Notes under the pieces: generated by a model
The model's database searches: none
Seen by the model: the letters and a program-made list of their open reading frames with translations, nothing else
What the model was told of the DNA's origin: nothing
Origin: Vibrio mediterranei
GTDB taxonomy: Bacteria; Pseudomonadota; Gammaproteobacteria; Enterobacterales; Vibrionaceae
Direction of reading: 5' to 3'
NCBI RefSeq assembly: GCF_900088415.1
Contig: NZ_FLLQ01000004.1
Coordinates: 62,001-126,000 of the forward strand
DNA: 64,000 nt
Translations under genes and position numbers: made by a program
Part shown: positions 1 through 8,546 of the stretch, in pieces
How positions within the stretch are numbered: position 1 is the stretch's first letter
Layout of the letters: every line of letters begins with the position of its first letter

Positions 1-983
1 CTGGGCCTTTCTACCTAGACGAATACCAAGTCGCAGATTTAGTTCGCCTAAAGCGTCACGAAAACTACTGGCGTGGCAAAGTAGATATGGAACAAGTCGT
101 ATTTGATATCTCTCATCGCGGAGCTGGCGCCTTAGCTAAACTATTAAGAAATGAGTGCGATGTCCTGAACTCGCCTATTTCAAGCCAAATCCCTGTGATA
201 TTGAATGAAGAGTCCATCGTTCTACAAGCCAAACCAGCCATGAACGTGGCTTTTGTGGCTATCAATACTCAGCATAAAGCACTTAGTGACCCTAGAGTTC
301 GTAAAGCCCTGAATCTCGCGATAAACCGCGACAACATTCTCGAAGCAGTTTATTTTGGCACCGGAGAGAAAGCTTATAGCCTTCTTCCACCAAGTTCTTG
401 GGCACACCAGAAAGATGCCACTCAAATTCGCTACGACCGTAATTATTCAATGGCGCTGCTAAAAGAGGCTGGCTATGAGAAAGGGCTAGAGCTCACTATG
501 GCGGTACCTCTTGAGCCACGAGTCTACAACCCGAGTCCACGTAAAACGGCAGAACTTATCCAAGCTAACTTAGCCGATGTGGGAATTACCCTTAACCTAC
601 TCACCGATGATCGAGTCGATCGCCAAGAGCTATCGAATATTGAGTCCGTTGATCTACTGCTCACAGGTTGGGTGGGAAATACTGGCGACCCAGATAACTA
701 CTTACGTCCTTTGTTATCTTGCACGTCAAAACGTGAAGGTTTGAATCTATCTATGTGGTGTAATGATGACTTTGACTTTCTGTTAGATCTGGCGCTTGAA
801 GTGAGTCAACCAAGATATCGACTCAATCTATATCGACAAGCACAAAACATTTTGAATGAGGAAGTTCCTGTGTTGCCTATTGCACACGGTCAAAAATATC
901 AAGCACATAGCGATAGCCTGACAGGTTTTAGAACCAGTCCATTCAACGCCCAACCGTTTGATCAAGTTGTGAGGTTGAAGTAG
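1..983 (+). CDS. sapA: SapA, periplasmic peptide-binding protein (3' part only)
   Basis: This is the C-terminal part (about 326 residues) of the solute-binding subunit of the SapABCDF ABC importer. The reading frame is open from base 3, so the gene begins before the window. The family (SBP type 5, DppA/OppA-like) is usually about 540 residues, so some 40% is missing. The visible start (GPFYLDEYQV, then RHENYWRG) matches the conserved body of oligopeptide-binding proteins, and DPRVRKALNLAINR is the usual late-domain helix. SapA binds peptides, including antimicrobial peptides, in the periplasm. Its stop codon directly abuts the sapB start, so the genes are one operon. The assignment rests mainly on the sapBCDF genes that follow. 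Confidence 0.93.
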   Translation, partial: GPFYLDEYQVADLVRLKRHENYWRGKVDMEQVVFDISHRGAGALAKLLRNECDVLNSPISSQIPVILNEESIVLQAKPAMNVAFVAINTQHKALSDPRVRKALNLAINRDNILEAVYFGTGEKAYSLLPPSSWAHQKDATQIRYDRNYSMALLKEAGYEKGLELTMAVPLEPRVYNPSPRKTAELIQANLADVGITLNLLTDDRVDRQELSNIESVDLLLTGWVGNTGDPDNYLRPLLSCTSKREGLNLSMWCNDDFDFLLDLALEVSQPRYRLNLYRQAQNILNEEVPVLPIAHGQKYQAHSDSLTGFRTSPFNAQPFDQVVRLK

Positions 984-1946
984 ATGTTTTGGTATTCTGT
1001 CCGCAGACTAAATCTATTTGTCATTACGTTATTGATCCTGACTTTCGTCGGCTATAGCTTAGTCAGACTTGACCCTGATTCTTTCTGGACTACTCAAGCG
1101 TTTTTCCCTGGCTGGCTTGATTATGTCGCTCAATTGTCTCGTCTAGATTTTGGACTGACTAAAGCTGGTGTACCCATTACCCAAGAGCTTTCAGCTGTAC
1201 TTCCTGCAACTCTAGAGCTGTGTTTTGCCGCGTTTATGATATCTGTGTTTGTGGGTATTCCAGCTGGCACCATCGCAGGTATGAGACAGGGTAAATGGTT
1301 GGATAACATCATTTCGTTCTCATCCATGGTGGGTTATGCCGCCCCCTTATTCTGGATTGCGTTATTGATGATTATGTACTTCTCGCTGAATTATCAATGG
1401 TTCCCTGTTGCAGGACGCTATGACCTACTTTATGAAATTGATCATGTCACAGGGTTTGCACTCATTGATGCTCTGCTGTCGGACGCACCTTATCGCAAAG
1501 AGGCGTTACAAAGCGTTATTGAACATATGATTTTGCCGTGTTTAGTGCTAGCACTCTCACCAACAATGCAAGTTATCCGTATGATGCGTACTTCAGTAAC
1601 CGAAGTAATGGGACAAAACTACATTCGAGCTGCTCGAATTAAAGGTTTGTCGAATTATGAAATCGTCATTGAGCATGTGCTACGTAATGCCATTCCACCT
1701 ATTATTCCTAAACTTGGAGTTCAGCTCTCAAGTATGATCACACTTGCCATTATGACCGAGTCTATTTTTAACTGGCCGGGTATTGGACGTTGGCTGCTGG
1801 ATGCGCTCTCCAATCAGGATTACGCATCAATTCAAGCAGGCGTCTTGGTCGTGGCTTCTATCGTCTTAGCAGCAAGCATTTTGTCAGATTTGTTGGGTGC
1901 GATGGTCAACCCTCTAGTAAGGAAGGAATGGTATGCTGTCAGATAA
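984..1946 (+). CDS. sapB: SapB, ABC transporter permease
   Basis: First permease subunit of the Sap peptide importer, 320 aa, the same size as enterobacterial SapB. An N-terminal membrane segment (residues about 9-25) is followed by a periplasmic stretch, then the inner-membrane BPD transport domain. The EAA-type loop that contacts the ATPases is visible as YIRAARIKGLSNYEIVIEHV, around residues 215-235. The start codon follows the sapA stop with no gap, and the last 14 bases overlap sapC in another frame, so translation is probably coupled. It acts in the inner membrane with SapC. Confidence 0.95.
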   Translation: MFWYSVRRLNLFVITLLILTFVGYSLVRLDPDSFWTTQAFFPGWLDYVAQLSRLDFGLTKAGVPITQELSAVLPATLELCFAAFMISVFVGIPAGTIAGMRQGKWLDNIISFSSMVGYAAPLFWIALLMIMYFSLNYQWFPVAGRYDLLYEIDHVTGFALIDALLSDAPYRKEALQSVIEHMILPCLVLALSPTMQVIRMMRTSVTEVMGQNYIRAARIKGLSNYEIVIEHVLRNAIPPIIPKLGVQLSSMITLAIMTESIFNWPGIGRWLLDALSNQDYASIQAGVLVVASIVLAASILSDLLGAMVNPLVRKEWYAVR

Positions 1947-2820
1947 CGTCTACCAAGAAGAGCGCATTCCTACTCAGCTTGAGCGATTCTGGCGTAGTTA
2001 CCGCTCGAATAGCCTATCAATGTTTGGCCTTTGGTGTTTGGTCTTTGTCATTATCATCACTATTGCATCGCCATTTATCACTCCCTACGACCCAATGGCG
2101 CAGAGCTCCTATTTGTTGATTCCACCATCTTGGGATCCTCAAGGTACCGTCGATTTCTTCTTTGGAACTGACGATTTAGGTCGCGATATTTTGTCACGCA
2201 TTATCGATGGCTCTCGCCTATCTTTTGGCGCAGCAATCATCATTACCGCGATTGCAGCAGCAGTAGGATGCTTGATTGGTATATTAGCAGGAATGACACG
2301 TGGCCTGCTCTCGAGTACGCTGAACCACCTTCTCGATACCGTAATGTCTATCCCATCGCTACTACTAGCGATCATTTTCGTAGCATTTTTAGGTCCCGGT
2401 GAGTTCAACATTCTATTAGCGATATGTTTAGCGCTCATTCCTAGATTCATTCGCTCAATCTATGTTGCGGTTCATACCGAAGTTGAAAAAGACTACATCA
2501 TGGCTGCTCGTTTAGACGGTGCGAACGACTTTTATCTGCTGTGGAACTCTATATTGCCTAATATACTAACGGTCATTGCAGCCGAAGTAACATTTGCATT
2601 ATCCATCGCCATTTTAGACATTACCGCCCTTGGTTTCCTTGGCCTTGGCGCACAAGCCCCAAGCAGCGAATGGGGAGCAGTGTTAGGTGATGCCGCCGAG
2701 TTGCTCTATTTAGCACCATGGACCGTTATCCTTCCAGGTTTAGCTATTCTGTTTACCGTTGTCGTGGTGAATATTGTTGGTGAAGGTGTGCGCAGCGCAC
2801 TAAACGCGGGGATCGAATAA
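1933..2820 (+). CDS. sapC: SapC, ABC transporter permease
   Basis: Second permease subunit of the Sap importer, 295 aa. A cytoplasmic N-terminus (about 25 residues) precedes the OppC-type N-terminal membrane segment and the BPD transport domain. The motif [19 protein letters not shown] is typical of the DppC/OppC/SapC group. The ATPase-contact loop reads [20 protein letters not shown]. The start overlaps the end of sapB by 14 bases, and the stop shares one base with the sapD start (TAATG), a translational-coupling arrangement. It forms the membrane channel with SapB. Confidence 0.95.
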   Translation: MLSDNVYQEERIPTQLERFWRSYRSNSLSMFGLWCLVFVIIITIASPFITPYDPMAQSSYLLIPPSWDPQGTVDFFFGTDDLGRDILSRIIDGSRLSFGAAIIITAIAAAVGCLIGILAGMTRGLLSSTLNHLLDTVMSIPSLLLAIIFVAFLGPGEFNILLAICLALIPRFIRSIYVAVHTEVEKDYIMAARLDGANDFYLLWNSILPNILTVIAAEVTFALSIAILDITALGFLGLGAQAPSSEWGAVLGDAAELLYLAPWTVILPGLAILFTVVVVNIVGEGVRSALNAGIE

Positions 2821-3815
2821 TGCCAGTTTTAGATATTCGACACTTAACCATCGAAATCGAGACACCACAAGGTCTCGTCAAAGCGGTGGATCGCATGAGC
2901 TTCACCATTAATGAAGGTGAAATTCGAGGTTTGGTTGGCGAATCCGGTTCAGGAAAAAGTCTTGTTGCCAAAGCCATTGTTGGTGTCTGTAAGGACAACT
3001 GGCGCGTGACTGCCGATAGAATGCGGTTAGGTAATATCGATCTACTACAACTCACGCCTCGTGAGCGCAGACGTGTTATTGCTCGCGATGTGGCAATGAT
3101 CTTCCAGGAACCTTCAACCTGTCTAGACCCGTCTGACGAAGTGGGCAAGCAGCTTATAGAGTCGATCCCTTCTCGTTCCTTTGAAGGTAAATGGTGGGAG
3201 CGATTTAAGTGGCGTAAAAAGCAAGCTATCGCGTTACTTCATAAGGTTGGCATTAAAGACCATACCCGTATCATGAACAGCTACCCCTACGAGCTCACTG
3301 ATGGCGAATGTCAAAAAATCATGATCGCTATGGCAATTGCAACCAAGCCAAAGCTGCTGATTGCCGATGAACCAACCAACGACTTGGATCCAATTACTCA
3401 ATCGCAAATATTGCGTCTTTTAAGTCGTATGAATCAGTTAAATAACACCACCATCATTCTGATTGGTCACGACTTAACAACGATTACTCAGTGGGCGACT
3501 CGAATTACAGTGATGTACTGTGGTCAATCTGTCGAATCGGCGGATACCGCAAAACTACTCGCGAAACCCAAGCATCCCTATACAGTGGCGCTGCTCAAGG
3601 CAATGCCGGATTTTGGCGATTGGATTCCGCACAAAGAGAAACTGCAATCTTTACCAGGTTCTATTCCACCATTGCAGCACTTACCGATTGGTTGCCGCCT
3701 TGGGCCTCGTTGCCCCTATGCGCAAAGACAATGCGTGGAAATCCCTAGCGCTAAACGCATTAAGAATCATAAATACAGTTGTCACTTCCCTCTTAATACG
3801 GAGAAAAAAGCATGA
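2820..3815 (+). CDS. sapD: SapD, ABC transporter ATPase
   Basis: ATP-binding subunit of the Sap importer, 331 aa. Walker A is GESGSGKS (about residues 40-47) and Walker B is [10 protein letters not shown]. The signature segment reads LTDGECQK instead of LSGGQ; this departure is also known in enterobacterial SapD, so it is a family trait rather than decay. The C-terminal region has the oligopeptide-importer ATPase extension with cysteines ([15 protein letters not shown], plus one near the end), which in this family can bind an iron-sulfur cluster. It overlaps sapF by four bases (ATGA). Confidence 0.94.
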   Translation: MPVLDIRHLTIEIETPQGLVKAVDRMSFTINEGEIRGLVGESGSGKSLVAKAIVGVCKDNWRVTADRMRLGNIDLLQLTPRERRRVIARDVAMIFQEPSTCLDPSDEVGKQLIESIPSRSFEGKWWERFKWRKKQAIALLHKVGIKDHTRIMNSYPYELTDGECQKIMIAMAIATKPKLLIADEPTNDLDPITQSQILRLLSRMNQLNNTTIILIGHDLTTITQWATRITVMYCGQSVESADTAKLLAKPKHPYTVALLKAMPDFGDWIPHKEKLQSLPGSIPPLQHLPIGCRLGPRCPYAQRQCVEIPSAKRIKNHKYSCHFPLNTEKKA

Positions 3816-4597
3816 GCGCGTTGTTAGAAGTCTCCGGATTAAAAAAAGACTTTGTAACTCGATCTAAGCTATTTAAGAAGAAAGTTCAGCACGCAGTCAA
3901 ACCGGTGAGTTTTGACCTAGAGGCTGGGCAAACTATCGGCTTTATTGGCAAGAATGGCTCTGGTAAATCCACACTAGCTCGTATGCTTGCGGGTGTAGTT
4001 GAACCAACCGCGGGAGAAATTCGAGTCAATGGCGATTTACTTGAACACGAAGATTACTCCACCCGTTGCAAACTGATTCGCATGATCTTTCAAGACCCAA
4101 ACACGTCTTTGAATCCAAGAATTCAGATTGGTCGTATTTTGGAAGGCCCGCTAAAACGGAATACCAATATGCCTCCAGAAGCACGTATGCGACGAGTAAA
4201 AGATACTCTGGTTCGCGTCGGTTTACTTCCAGAGCACGCTTACTTCTACCCTCAGATGCTGGCAACCGGTCAAAAGCAGCGTGTCTGCCTTGCTCGTGCT
4301 TTGATTCTTCAACCATCCATTATCGTCGCAGATGAAGCGCTAAACGGCCTCGATATGGCGATGCGCTCGCAAATTATTAATCTATTCTTAGAACTTCAAG
4401 AAGAGATGGGAGTTGCGTTCGTTTACGTGTCACAACATTTAGGCATTATCAAACACATTACCGACAAGGTCATGGTGATGCACGAAGGCGATGTAGTGGA
4501 ATATGGCAACACGAACGAGATAATGACCAACCCACAACATATTGTGACTCAGCGTATGGTGGAAAGTCATTTCCGTAAAACCCCAATGCATAGGTAG
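3812..4597 (+). CDS. sapF: SapF, ABC transporter ATPase
   Basis: Second ATP-binding subunit of the Sap importer, 261 aa. Walker A is GKNGSGKST. The signature region reads [16 protein letters not shown] and Walker B is [12 protein letters not shown], where the usual DEPT is DEAL, as known for SapF. It is the last gene of the operon and starts inside the sapD stop (ATGA overlap). No clear intrinsic terminator was seen in the roughly 170 bases that follow. Together with SapD it powers peptide uptake, a function linked in other bacteria to antimicrobial-peptide resistance. Confidence 0.93.
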   Translation: MSALLEVSGLKKDFVTRSKLFKKKVQHAVKPVSFDLEAGQTIGFIGKNGSGKSTLARMLAGVVEPTAGEIRVNGDLLEHEDYSTRCKLIRMIFQDPNTSLNPRIQIGRILEGPLKRNTNMPPEARMRRVKDTLVRVGLLPEHAYFYPQMLATGQKQRVCLARALILQPSIIVADEALNGLDMAMRSQIINLFLELQEEMGVAFVYVSQHLGIIKHITDKVMVMHEGDVVEYGNTNEIMTNPQHIVTQRMVESHFRKTPMHR

Positions 4598-4724
4598 CAG
4601 TTATCATCTAGCGAAATCACTCAAACGTCTACTATGGGATACTTGTAACTATTCCTCAATCAACGCTAGCCGTTAGGCAAATTGCAGCATCGAGCGTCCT
4701 TAGTCAGGCCGATGTTTTTTTCTA

Positions 4725-4737
4725 TACTATTATAGTA
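4725..4737. promoter_or_regulatory. LysR-type T-N11-A palindrome, likely autoregulatory site
   Basis: TACTATTATAGTA is a 13-base palindrome with 5-base arms. It fits the T-N11-A pattern of LysR-family binding sites and lies 30 bases before the likely start of the adjacent LysR gene. Autoregulation is inferred from position and pattern only. Confidence 0.45.
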
Positions 4738-4767
4738 ATAACAAAGATTTATAAGGAAGTGCTTGGT

Positions 4768-5700
4768 ATGCAATCCAAACTAGAGGAACTTGACCTTAAC
4801 CTACTAAAGCTACTTCGTATCGTTGTAGAAACTCGCAATACCTCGCAAGCTGCGGAAGTCTTGGGAATCTCGCAAACTAGTGTCAGCCGTGGTATGGCAA
4901 AGCTGCGAGAAACCTTTGGTGACCAGTTGTTTATTCGCAAAGCACATGGTGTAGAGCCGTCTGAGCTAGCGGAGAAACTGGCTGAAGCCGCGGAAAATAT
5001 GTTAAAGCCGTTCAGTGAGGTGTTAGAAGCCTATCAGACATTTGACCCTTCAGAGTACAATGGCAGCGTTTCTATTGCGGTGGAACTTGGTCTACTCGAG
5101 ATCTTTGGACCGGGTTTATACAGAGCACTCAATCGAGCATTACCAAATGCGCAAATAAGAGTAGTGTATTGGAAAGAAGAGTCACTTCATCATATGTTCA
5201 ACAGACAGTTAGATTATATGATTCATTATACTTTGATGCCTTTTCCTCAAGACATATATGTTCATCACCTTTCGGAGATTGCTATTAGCCTTGTTGCTAG
5301 AAAGGATCACCCAGTCCTCAGTAAATCGACGAACTGGGAAGATATTCACCACCTTCCTCTCGTTAAATTGGTAGCAGAGGCGATGAAAGCCAAGCATGAC
5401 CCGTATGATGAAATGTACCTTAGTAAAGGTTATGAGCCCAAGGTTTGCTTGGTTACTCACAGTGTGCCTATTGCAGTAGAGAAGCTTCTAAGCTCGGATG
5501 CAATCAAGTTCAGCAGTAGTTATTTACTTTCTCATAATGATCAACTCGAGTGCTACCCACTACCAAAAATTTCGAAAGACATGAGAAAGATCAGTGTTTC
5601 CGGTTGCTATCTTCAATCAAAACGCGGGCAACCAATCAATCAGTTTCTTCATCAAACACTAGAGACTTTTTTCAACTCTATAGAGCAGCCGTCCTTCTAA
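4768..5700 (+). CDS. LysR-family transcriptional regulator (paralogue 1)
   Basis: A 310-aa LysR regulator. The winged-helix region lies at about residues 10-70, with NTSQAAEVLGISQTSVSRGM as the DNA-recognition helices, followed by a LysR substrate-binding domain. The ATG at 4768 is preferred because AAGGA (4753-4757) stands about 10 bases before it; the upstream in-frame GTG at 4759 is almost on top of that site. The protein closely resembles the regulator at 7589, being nearly identical in the segment after the helix-turn-helix, so the two arose by duplication. The effector is unknown. The gene between them, a DUF3943 outer-membrane protein, is the obvious candidate target. Confidence 0.88.
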   Translation: MQSKLEELDLNLLKLLRIVVETRNTSQAAEVLGISQTSVSRGMAKLRETFGDQLFIRKAHGVEPSELAEKLAEAAENMLKPFSEVLEAYQTFDPSEYNGSVSIAVELGLLEIFGPGLYRALNRALPNAQIRVVYWKEESLHHMFNRQLDYMIHYTLMPFPQDIYVHHLSEIAISLVARKDHPVLSKSTNWEDIHHLPLVKLVAEAMKAKHDPYDEMYLSKGYEPKVCLVTHSVPIAVEKLLSSDAIKFSSSYLLSHNDQLECYPLPKISKDMRKISVSGCYLQSKRGQPINQFLHQTLETFFNSIEQPSF

Positions 5701-5991
5701 CAACCTAAGGCATAGCGAGTACTCTAATAGGGGCTCGCACAGGTCTAATTCCCCTCTCTGTCAACAGACCTTCATTTCATTTTCTTTAATATATCAGCTT
5801 TCTGATACATCAATTTTGAATTTCTGATATACGTTCATTTGCTTCTGTAACGACTTTAAACTCCCTCCCAACAAAACATCACGTTTCATTAATTGAGAAA
5901 CGATTGATGACGACGAAATCTAAGGAATATGAATTTCAGAGCTCACAAAGGATGGACATAAATTACATATATCAGAAGCAGAAACACTATA
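5701..5991. other. Intergenic region with repeated ATATCAG/CTGATAT motifs
   Basis: No gene is seen here. A 16-base palindrome, TATCAGCTTTCTGATA, lies at 5792-5807. A further CTGATAT copy lies at 5824-5830, and an ATATCAG copy lies close to the start codon of the next gene (about 5969-5975). The repeated sites suggest an operator region for the downstream DUF3943 gene, perhaps bound by one or both flanking LysR proteins. That link is inference. Confidence 0.45.
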
Positions 5992-7422
5992 ATGAATACT
6001 CTAATCAGACCTGCGCTTGCCGCATCGGTAATATTAAGCGCTCCTGTTTTATCCAATGCACTGCCACTAGATAGTGACCATCAGCAATCTCAGCTAGTCG
6101 AACACTGGGAAGCGTCACTGACCGAATTCTCAGAGATCGCACAACCTCAGAGTTCGGATTTTACTATCCGAACTCACCCAGAGAAGTCCAATACAGCATG
6201 GGAAGAGCTTTCAGACACCAACCACGTTTACAGCAACCCTTATCGTGTGTCTTTATTCTCTCCTCAAAATGGTGAAGATGGCGCTAGGCTATGGTCGCAA
6301 ACAAAGTCAATTGCTGCCTATGGTGTAGGTGTAGCGGGTGCTTTAGCTCTCATGCCAGAGTCCATCACAAATTGGGAAAAAGGCGGGGACGATCTGTTTA
6401 GTAAATGGGTTGATAACGTTAGCAGTGGTCCTACTTGGGATCGCGACGACTGGGCTATCAACTATATCGGCCACCCTTATTTCGGAGGAGTGTACTATCA
6501 AGCTGCTCGTAAATCTGGTTATCGACAGTGGGACTCGTTTGTATACTCAGCCATGATGTCGACGTTCTATTGGGAATATGGCATCGAAGCCTTTGCTGAG
6601 GTCCCTTCTATTCAGGATCTTTTTGTTACGCCTATCCTAGGTTGGGTATACGGCGAGTGGGCCTACAATAAAGAGCAAGAAATCCGATTAACAGGGGGAA
6701 CGGTCTGGGGTTCAAAGTCATTGGGTAACATATCGATGTTCTTACTTGACCCTGTTGATGGTCTTGGAAATGGCGTTAACCATCTGGCAGGAAAAGAGAT
6801 TGTAAAAGCAGGTACCGGGTTCATTGGGGTACAAAATGTCAACACGCCGAATGGTGTTTCCGAGCGTCAATTTAGATTTGAAGTGCAGTACGCTCTCGAT
6901 GCGACTCCGGGCTCGTCACGAACTAGAAAGAGCTACCACTCTCAAAGCAGTGAAGACCCTGTGACTTATAGTATCATTGGAGTTTCGGCGGGTGCGAGTT
7001 ATGTAGAGCCATCGGATTACTGGGAGTTAGACTCAGGTATGGGTGTCTCCTTTACGGTGGGCTTACACTTTAGCCCTGCATTGTCTGGACACCTAACTTA
7101 TACTCGAGCGTCGCTGAATGACCGAAACACTCGTCAATCTGTGACCTACGAAAGCTACAGTGCAAATGGCCTTTATTACTTTAATTCGGACTCCAAACTA
7201 CGCCCATTTTTGACAGCTGGCTTTGGTGAAAGCATGAAAAATGAGGACACTAAAACCAAACAGTTCAAGCTAAACGCAGGAGCAGGGTTGCATTATGCAC
7301 TTCACCCAAACTGGGCTCTGCAAGCCGAGTGGAGACACTCAGGGCGACCTTCAGCAAAAGCGAGCGAGAACATAGCAACAGGTCGATTGGTTTATCGGTT
7401 TGGTAAAGGGGAGCAGATATAG
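5992..7422 (+). CDS. DUF3943 outer-membrane protein
   Basis: A 476-aa exported protein. A signal peptide (about residues 1-23, ending SNA) is followed by an acidic, low-complexity linker. Next comes the DUF3943 domain (about residues 100-290), with WAINYIGHPYFGGVYYQAAR and an FVTPILGWVYGEW segment. The last 180 residues alternate polar and aromatic residues like an outer-membrane beta-barrel and end near a YRFG strand, with a short tail after it. The molecular function of DUF3943 proteins is not known. The gene lies between two paralogous LysR genes on the same strand, so it may belong to their regulon. A weak hairpin follows at 7442-7468. Confidence 0.8.
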   Translation: MNTLIRPALAASVILSAPVLSNALPLDSDHQQSQLVEHWEASLTEFSEIAQPQSSDFTIRTHPEKSNTAWEELSDTNHVYSNPYRVSLFSPQNGEDGARLWSQTKSIAAYGVGVAGALALMPESITNWEKGGDDLFSKWVDNVSSGPTWDRDDWAINYIGHPYFGGVYYQAARKSGYRQWDSFVYSAMMSTFYWEYGIEAFAEVPSIQDLFVTPILGWVYGEWAYNKEQEIRLTGGTVWGSKSLGNISMFLLDPVDGLGNGVNHLAGKEIVKAGTGFIGVQNVNTPNGVSERQFRFEVQYALDATPGSSRTRKSYHSQSSEDPVTYSIIGVSAGASYVEPSDYWELDSGMGVSFTVGLHFSPALSGHLTYTRASLNDRNTRQSVTYESYSANGLYYFNSDSKLRPFLTAGFGESMKNEDTKTKQFKLNAGAGLHYALHPNWALQAEWRHSGRPSAKASENIATGRLVYRFGKGEQI

Positions 7423-7441
7423 CGCTAGCTTAACGAAAACG

Positions 7442-7468
7442 CACCAGAATACTTGTATTGTTCTGGTG
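7442..7468 (+). terminator. Weak hairpin after the DUF3943 gene
   Basis: CACCAGAA pairs with TTCTGGTG (8 base pairs, 11-base loop). No good T-run follows, so termination would be weak. It may simply separate the DUF3943 gene from the next LysR gene. Confidence 0.35.
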
Positions 7469-7490
7469 TGATTTCCTATAGATTCCCCCA

Positions 7491-7530
7491 GTTGTTGATG
7501 CTTGTTGATGCTTGTTGATGCTTGTTGATG
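7491..7530. repeat. Four tandem 10-bp repeats (YTTGTTGATG-like)
   Basis: Three exact copies of CTTGTTGATG (7501-7530) follow a first copy that differs at one base (GTTGTTGATG, 7491-7500). The 10-base period is close to one DNA helical turn. The array lies 58 bases before the start of the second LysR gene, in its promoter region. Copy number could vary by slippage and move any upstream site by whole turns. Confidence 0.9.
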
Positions 7531-7588
7531 GTTATGTTGCCAAATGTTACTTTTAAGTTTGATGGATGGCATTAGAAAGGCTTCATGG

Positions 7589-8539
7589 ATGAGCAAATCA
7601 ATAAAAGATCTCGACTTAAATCTCTTAACTCTCTTAAAAGTGGTTGTTGAAACACGTAATGTTTCTCAAGCAGGTGAAATCCTTGGGATTTCTCAAACCA
7701 GTGTTAGTCGCGGCATGGCAAAGTTAAGGGAGACTTTTGGCGATCAACTTTTTATCCGTAAGGCGCATGGTGTAGAGCCATCAGAGCTTGCTGAAAAGTT
7801 AGCAGAAGCTGCAGACAATATGTTGACTCCGTTTACTGAAGTGCTAGATGCTTATAGTACCTTTGATCCTCATAGTTACGAAGGCTCTATAGTAATTGCA
7901 TTTGAGTTAAGTTTGCTTGAGATATTTGGACGAGGGATATACCAAGCTTTAGCCGATGCCTTGCCTAAGGCAAGCTTGTCTATGGTTTACTGGCAGCAGG
8001 ACACACTTTCCCAAATACTCGAGCGTCACATCGACTACCTGGTTCATTTTGAGCCTTACTCGTTGCCTCAAGACATCTATACGCATCATTTATCTGATAT
8101 TAAAATCAACCTAGTTGCACGAAAAAACCATCCTGTATTGAGTCAGACTTCTGACTGGGAGGTTATTCATAAGCTTCCAATGGTTAAGCTTTTTTCGGAT
8201 GCTGTGAGTGCTAAGAGTGATCCTTATACAAATGCACTTTTTACTTCAAAAGGTTACACGCCTAATATTGTGCTGAATACACACAGTATCCCTATCGCAG
8301 TTGATAAACTAACTAAGTCGGATGCATTCAAGTTTAGTAGTAGTTACTTGCTCACGCACAGCGACGAGCTCTCCTGTTATCCACTTCCGATTATGCCCAA
8401 AGAGTTAAGAAGCGTGTCTGTCGTTGGTGGTTATTTGCAAGCCAAGCGTGGCTATCCTCTCAATCAGTATTTACACCAGACAATACAAAGCTTTTTTAAC
8501 AAAGTTCTGCAACCTGACATAGAGCTAGACAAAACCTAG
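7589..8539 (+). CDS. LysR-family transcriptional regulator (paralogue 2)
   Basis: A 316-aa LysR regulator, a close paralogue of the one at 4768. The helix-turn-helix reads NVSQAGEILGISQTSVSRGM, and the following wing segment (KLRETFGDQLFIRKAHGVEP) is identical in both proteins, so they probably recognise similar DNA. The effector domains differ more, which suggests different inducers. The ATG at 7589 is chosen because AGAAAGG lies 8 bases before it; the frame is open further upstream but without a ribosome site. Its promoter region carries the tandem 10-bp array at 7491-7530. Confidence 0.87.
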   Translation: MSKSIKDLDLNLLTLLKVVVETRNVSQAGEILGISQTSVSRGMAKLRETFGDQLFIRKAHGVEPSELAEKLAEAADNMLTPFTEVLDAYSTFDPHSYEGSIVIAFELSLLEIFGRGIYQALADALPKASLSMVYWQQDTLSQILERHIDYLVHFEPYSLPQDIYTHHLSDIKINLVARKNHPVLSQTSDWEVIHKLPMVKLFSDAVSAKSDPYTNALFTSKGYTPNIVLNTHSIPIAVDKLTKSDAFKFSSSYLLTHSDELSCYPLPIMPKELRSVSVVGGYLQAKRGYPLNQYLHQTIQSFFNKVLQPDIELDKT

Positions 8540-8546
8540 TTTGATA

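Noticed and set aside
2753..3148. Minus-strand 131-aa frame across sapC/sapD
   Set aside because: Antisense to overlapping sap genes, rich in Arg and Ser, and without ribosome site.
7491..7530. Possible CRISPR-like array
   Set aside because: Units are 10 bases and directly adjacent, without spacers; no cas genes are present.
7351..7596. Minus-strand frame with repeated HQQAST/INKHQQ-like residues
   Set aside because: Its repeats are only the translation of the 10-bp tandem array, and it runs into the DUF3943 gene end. No ribosome site and no family.
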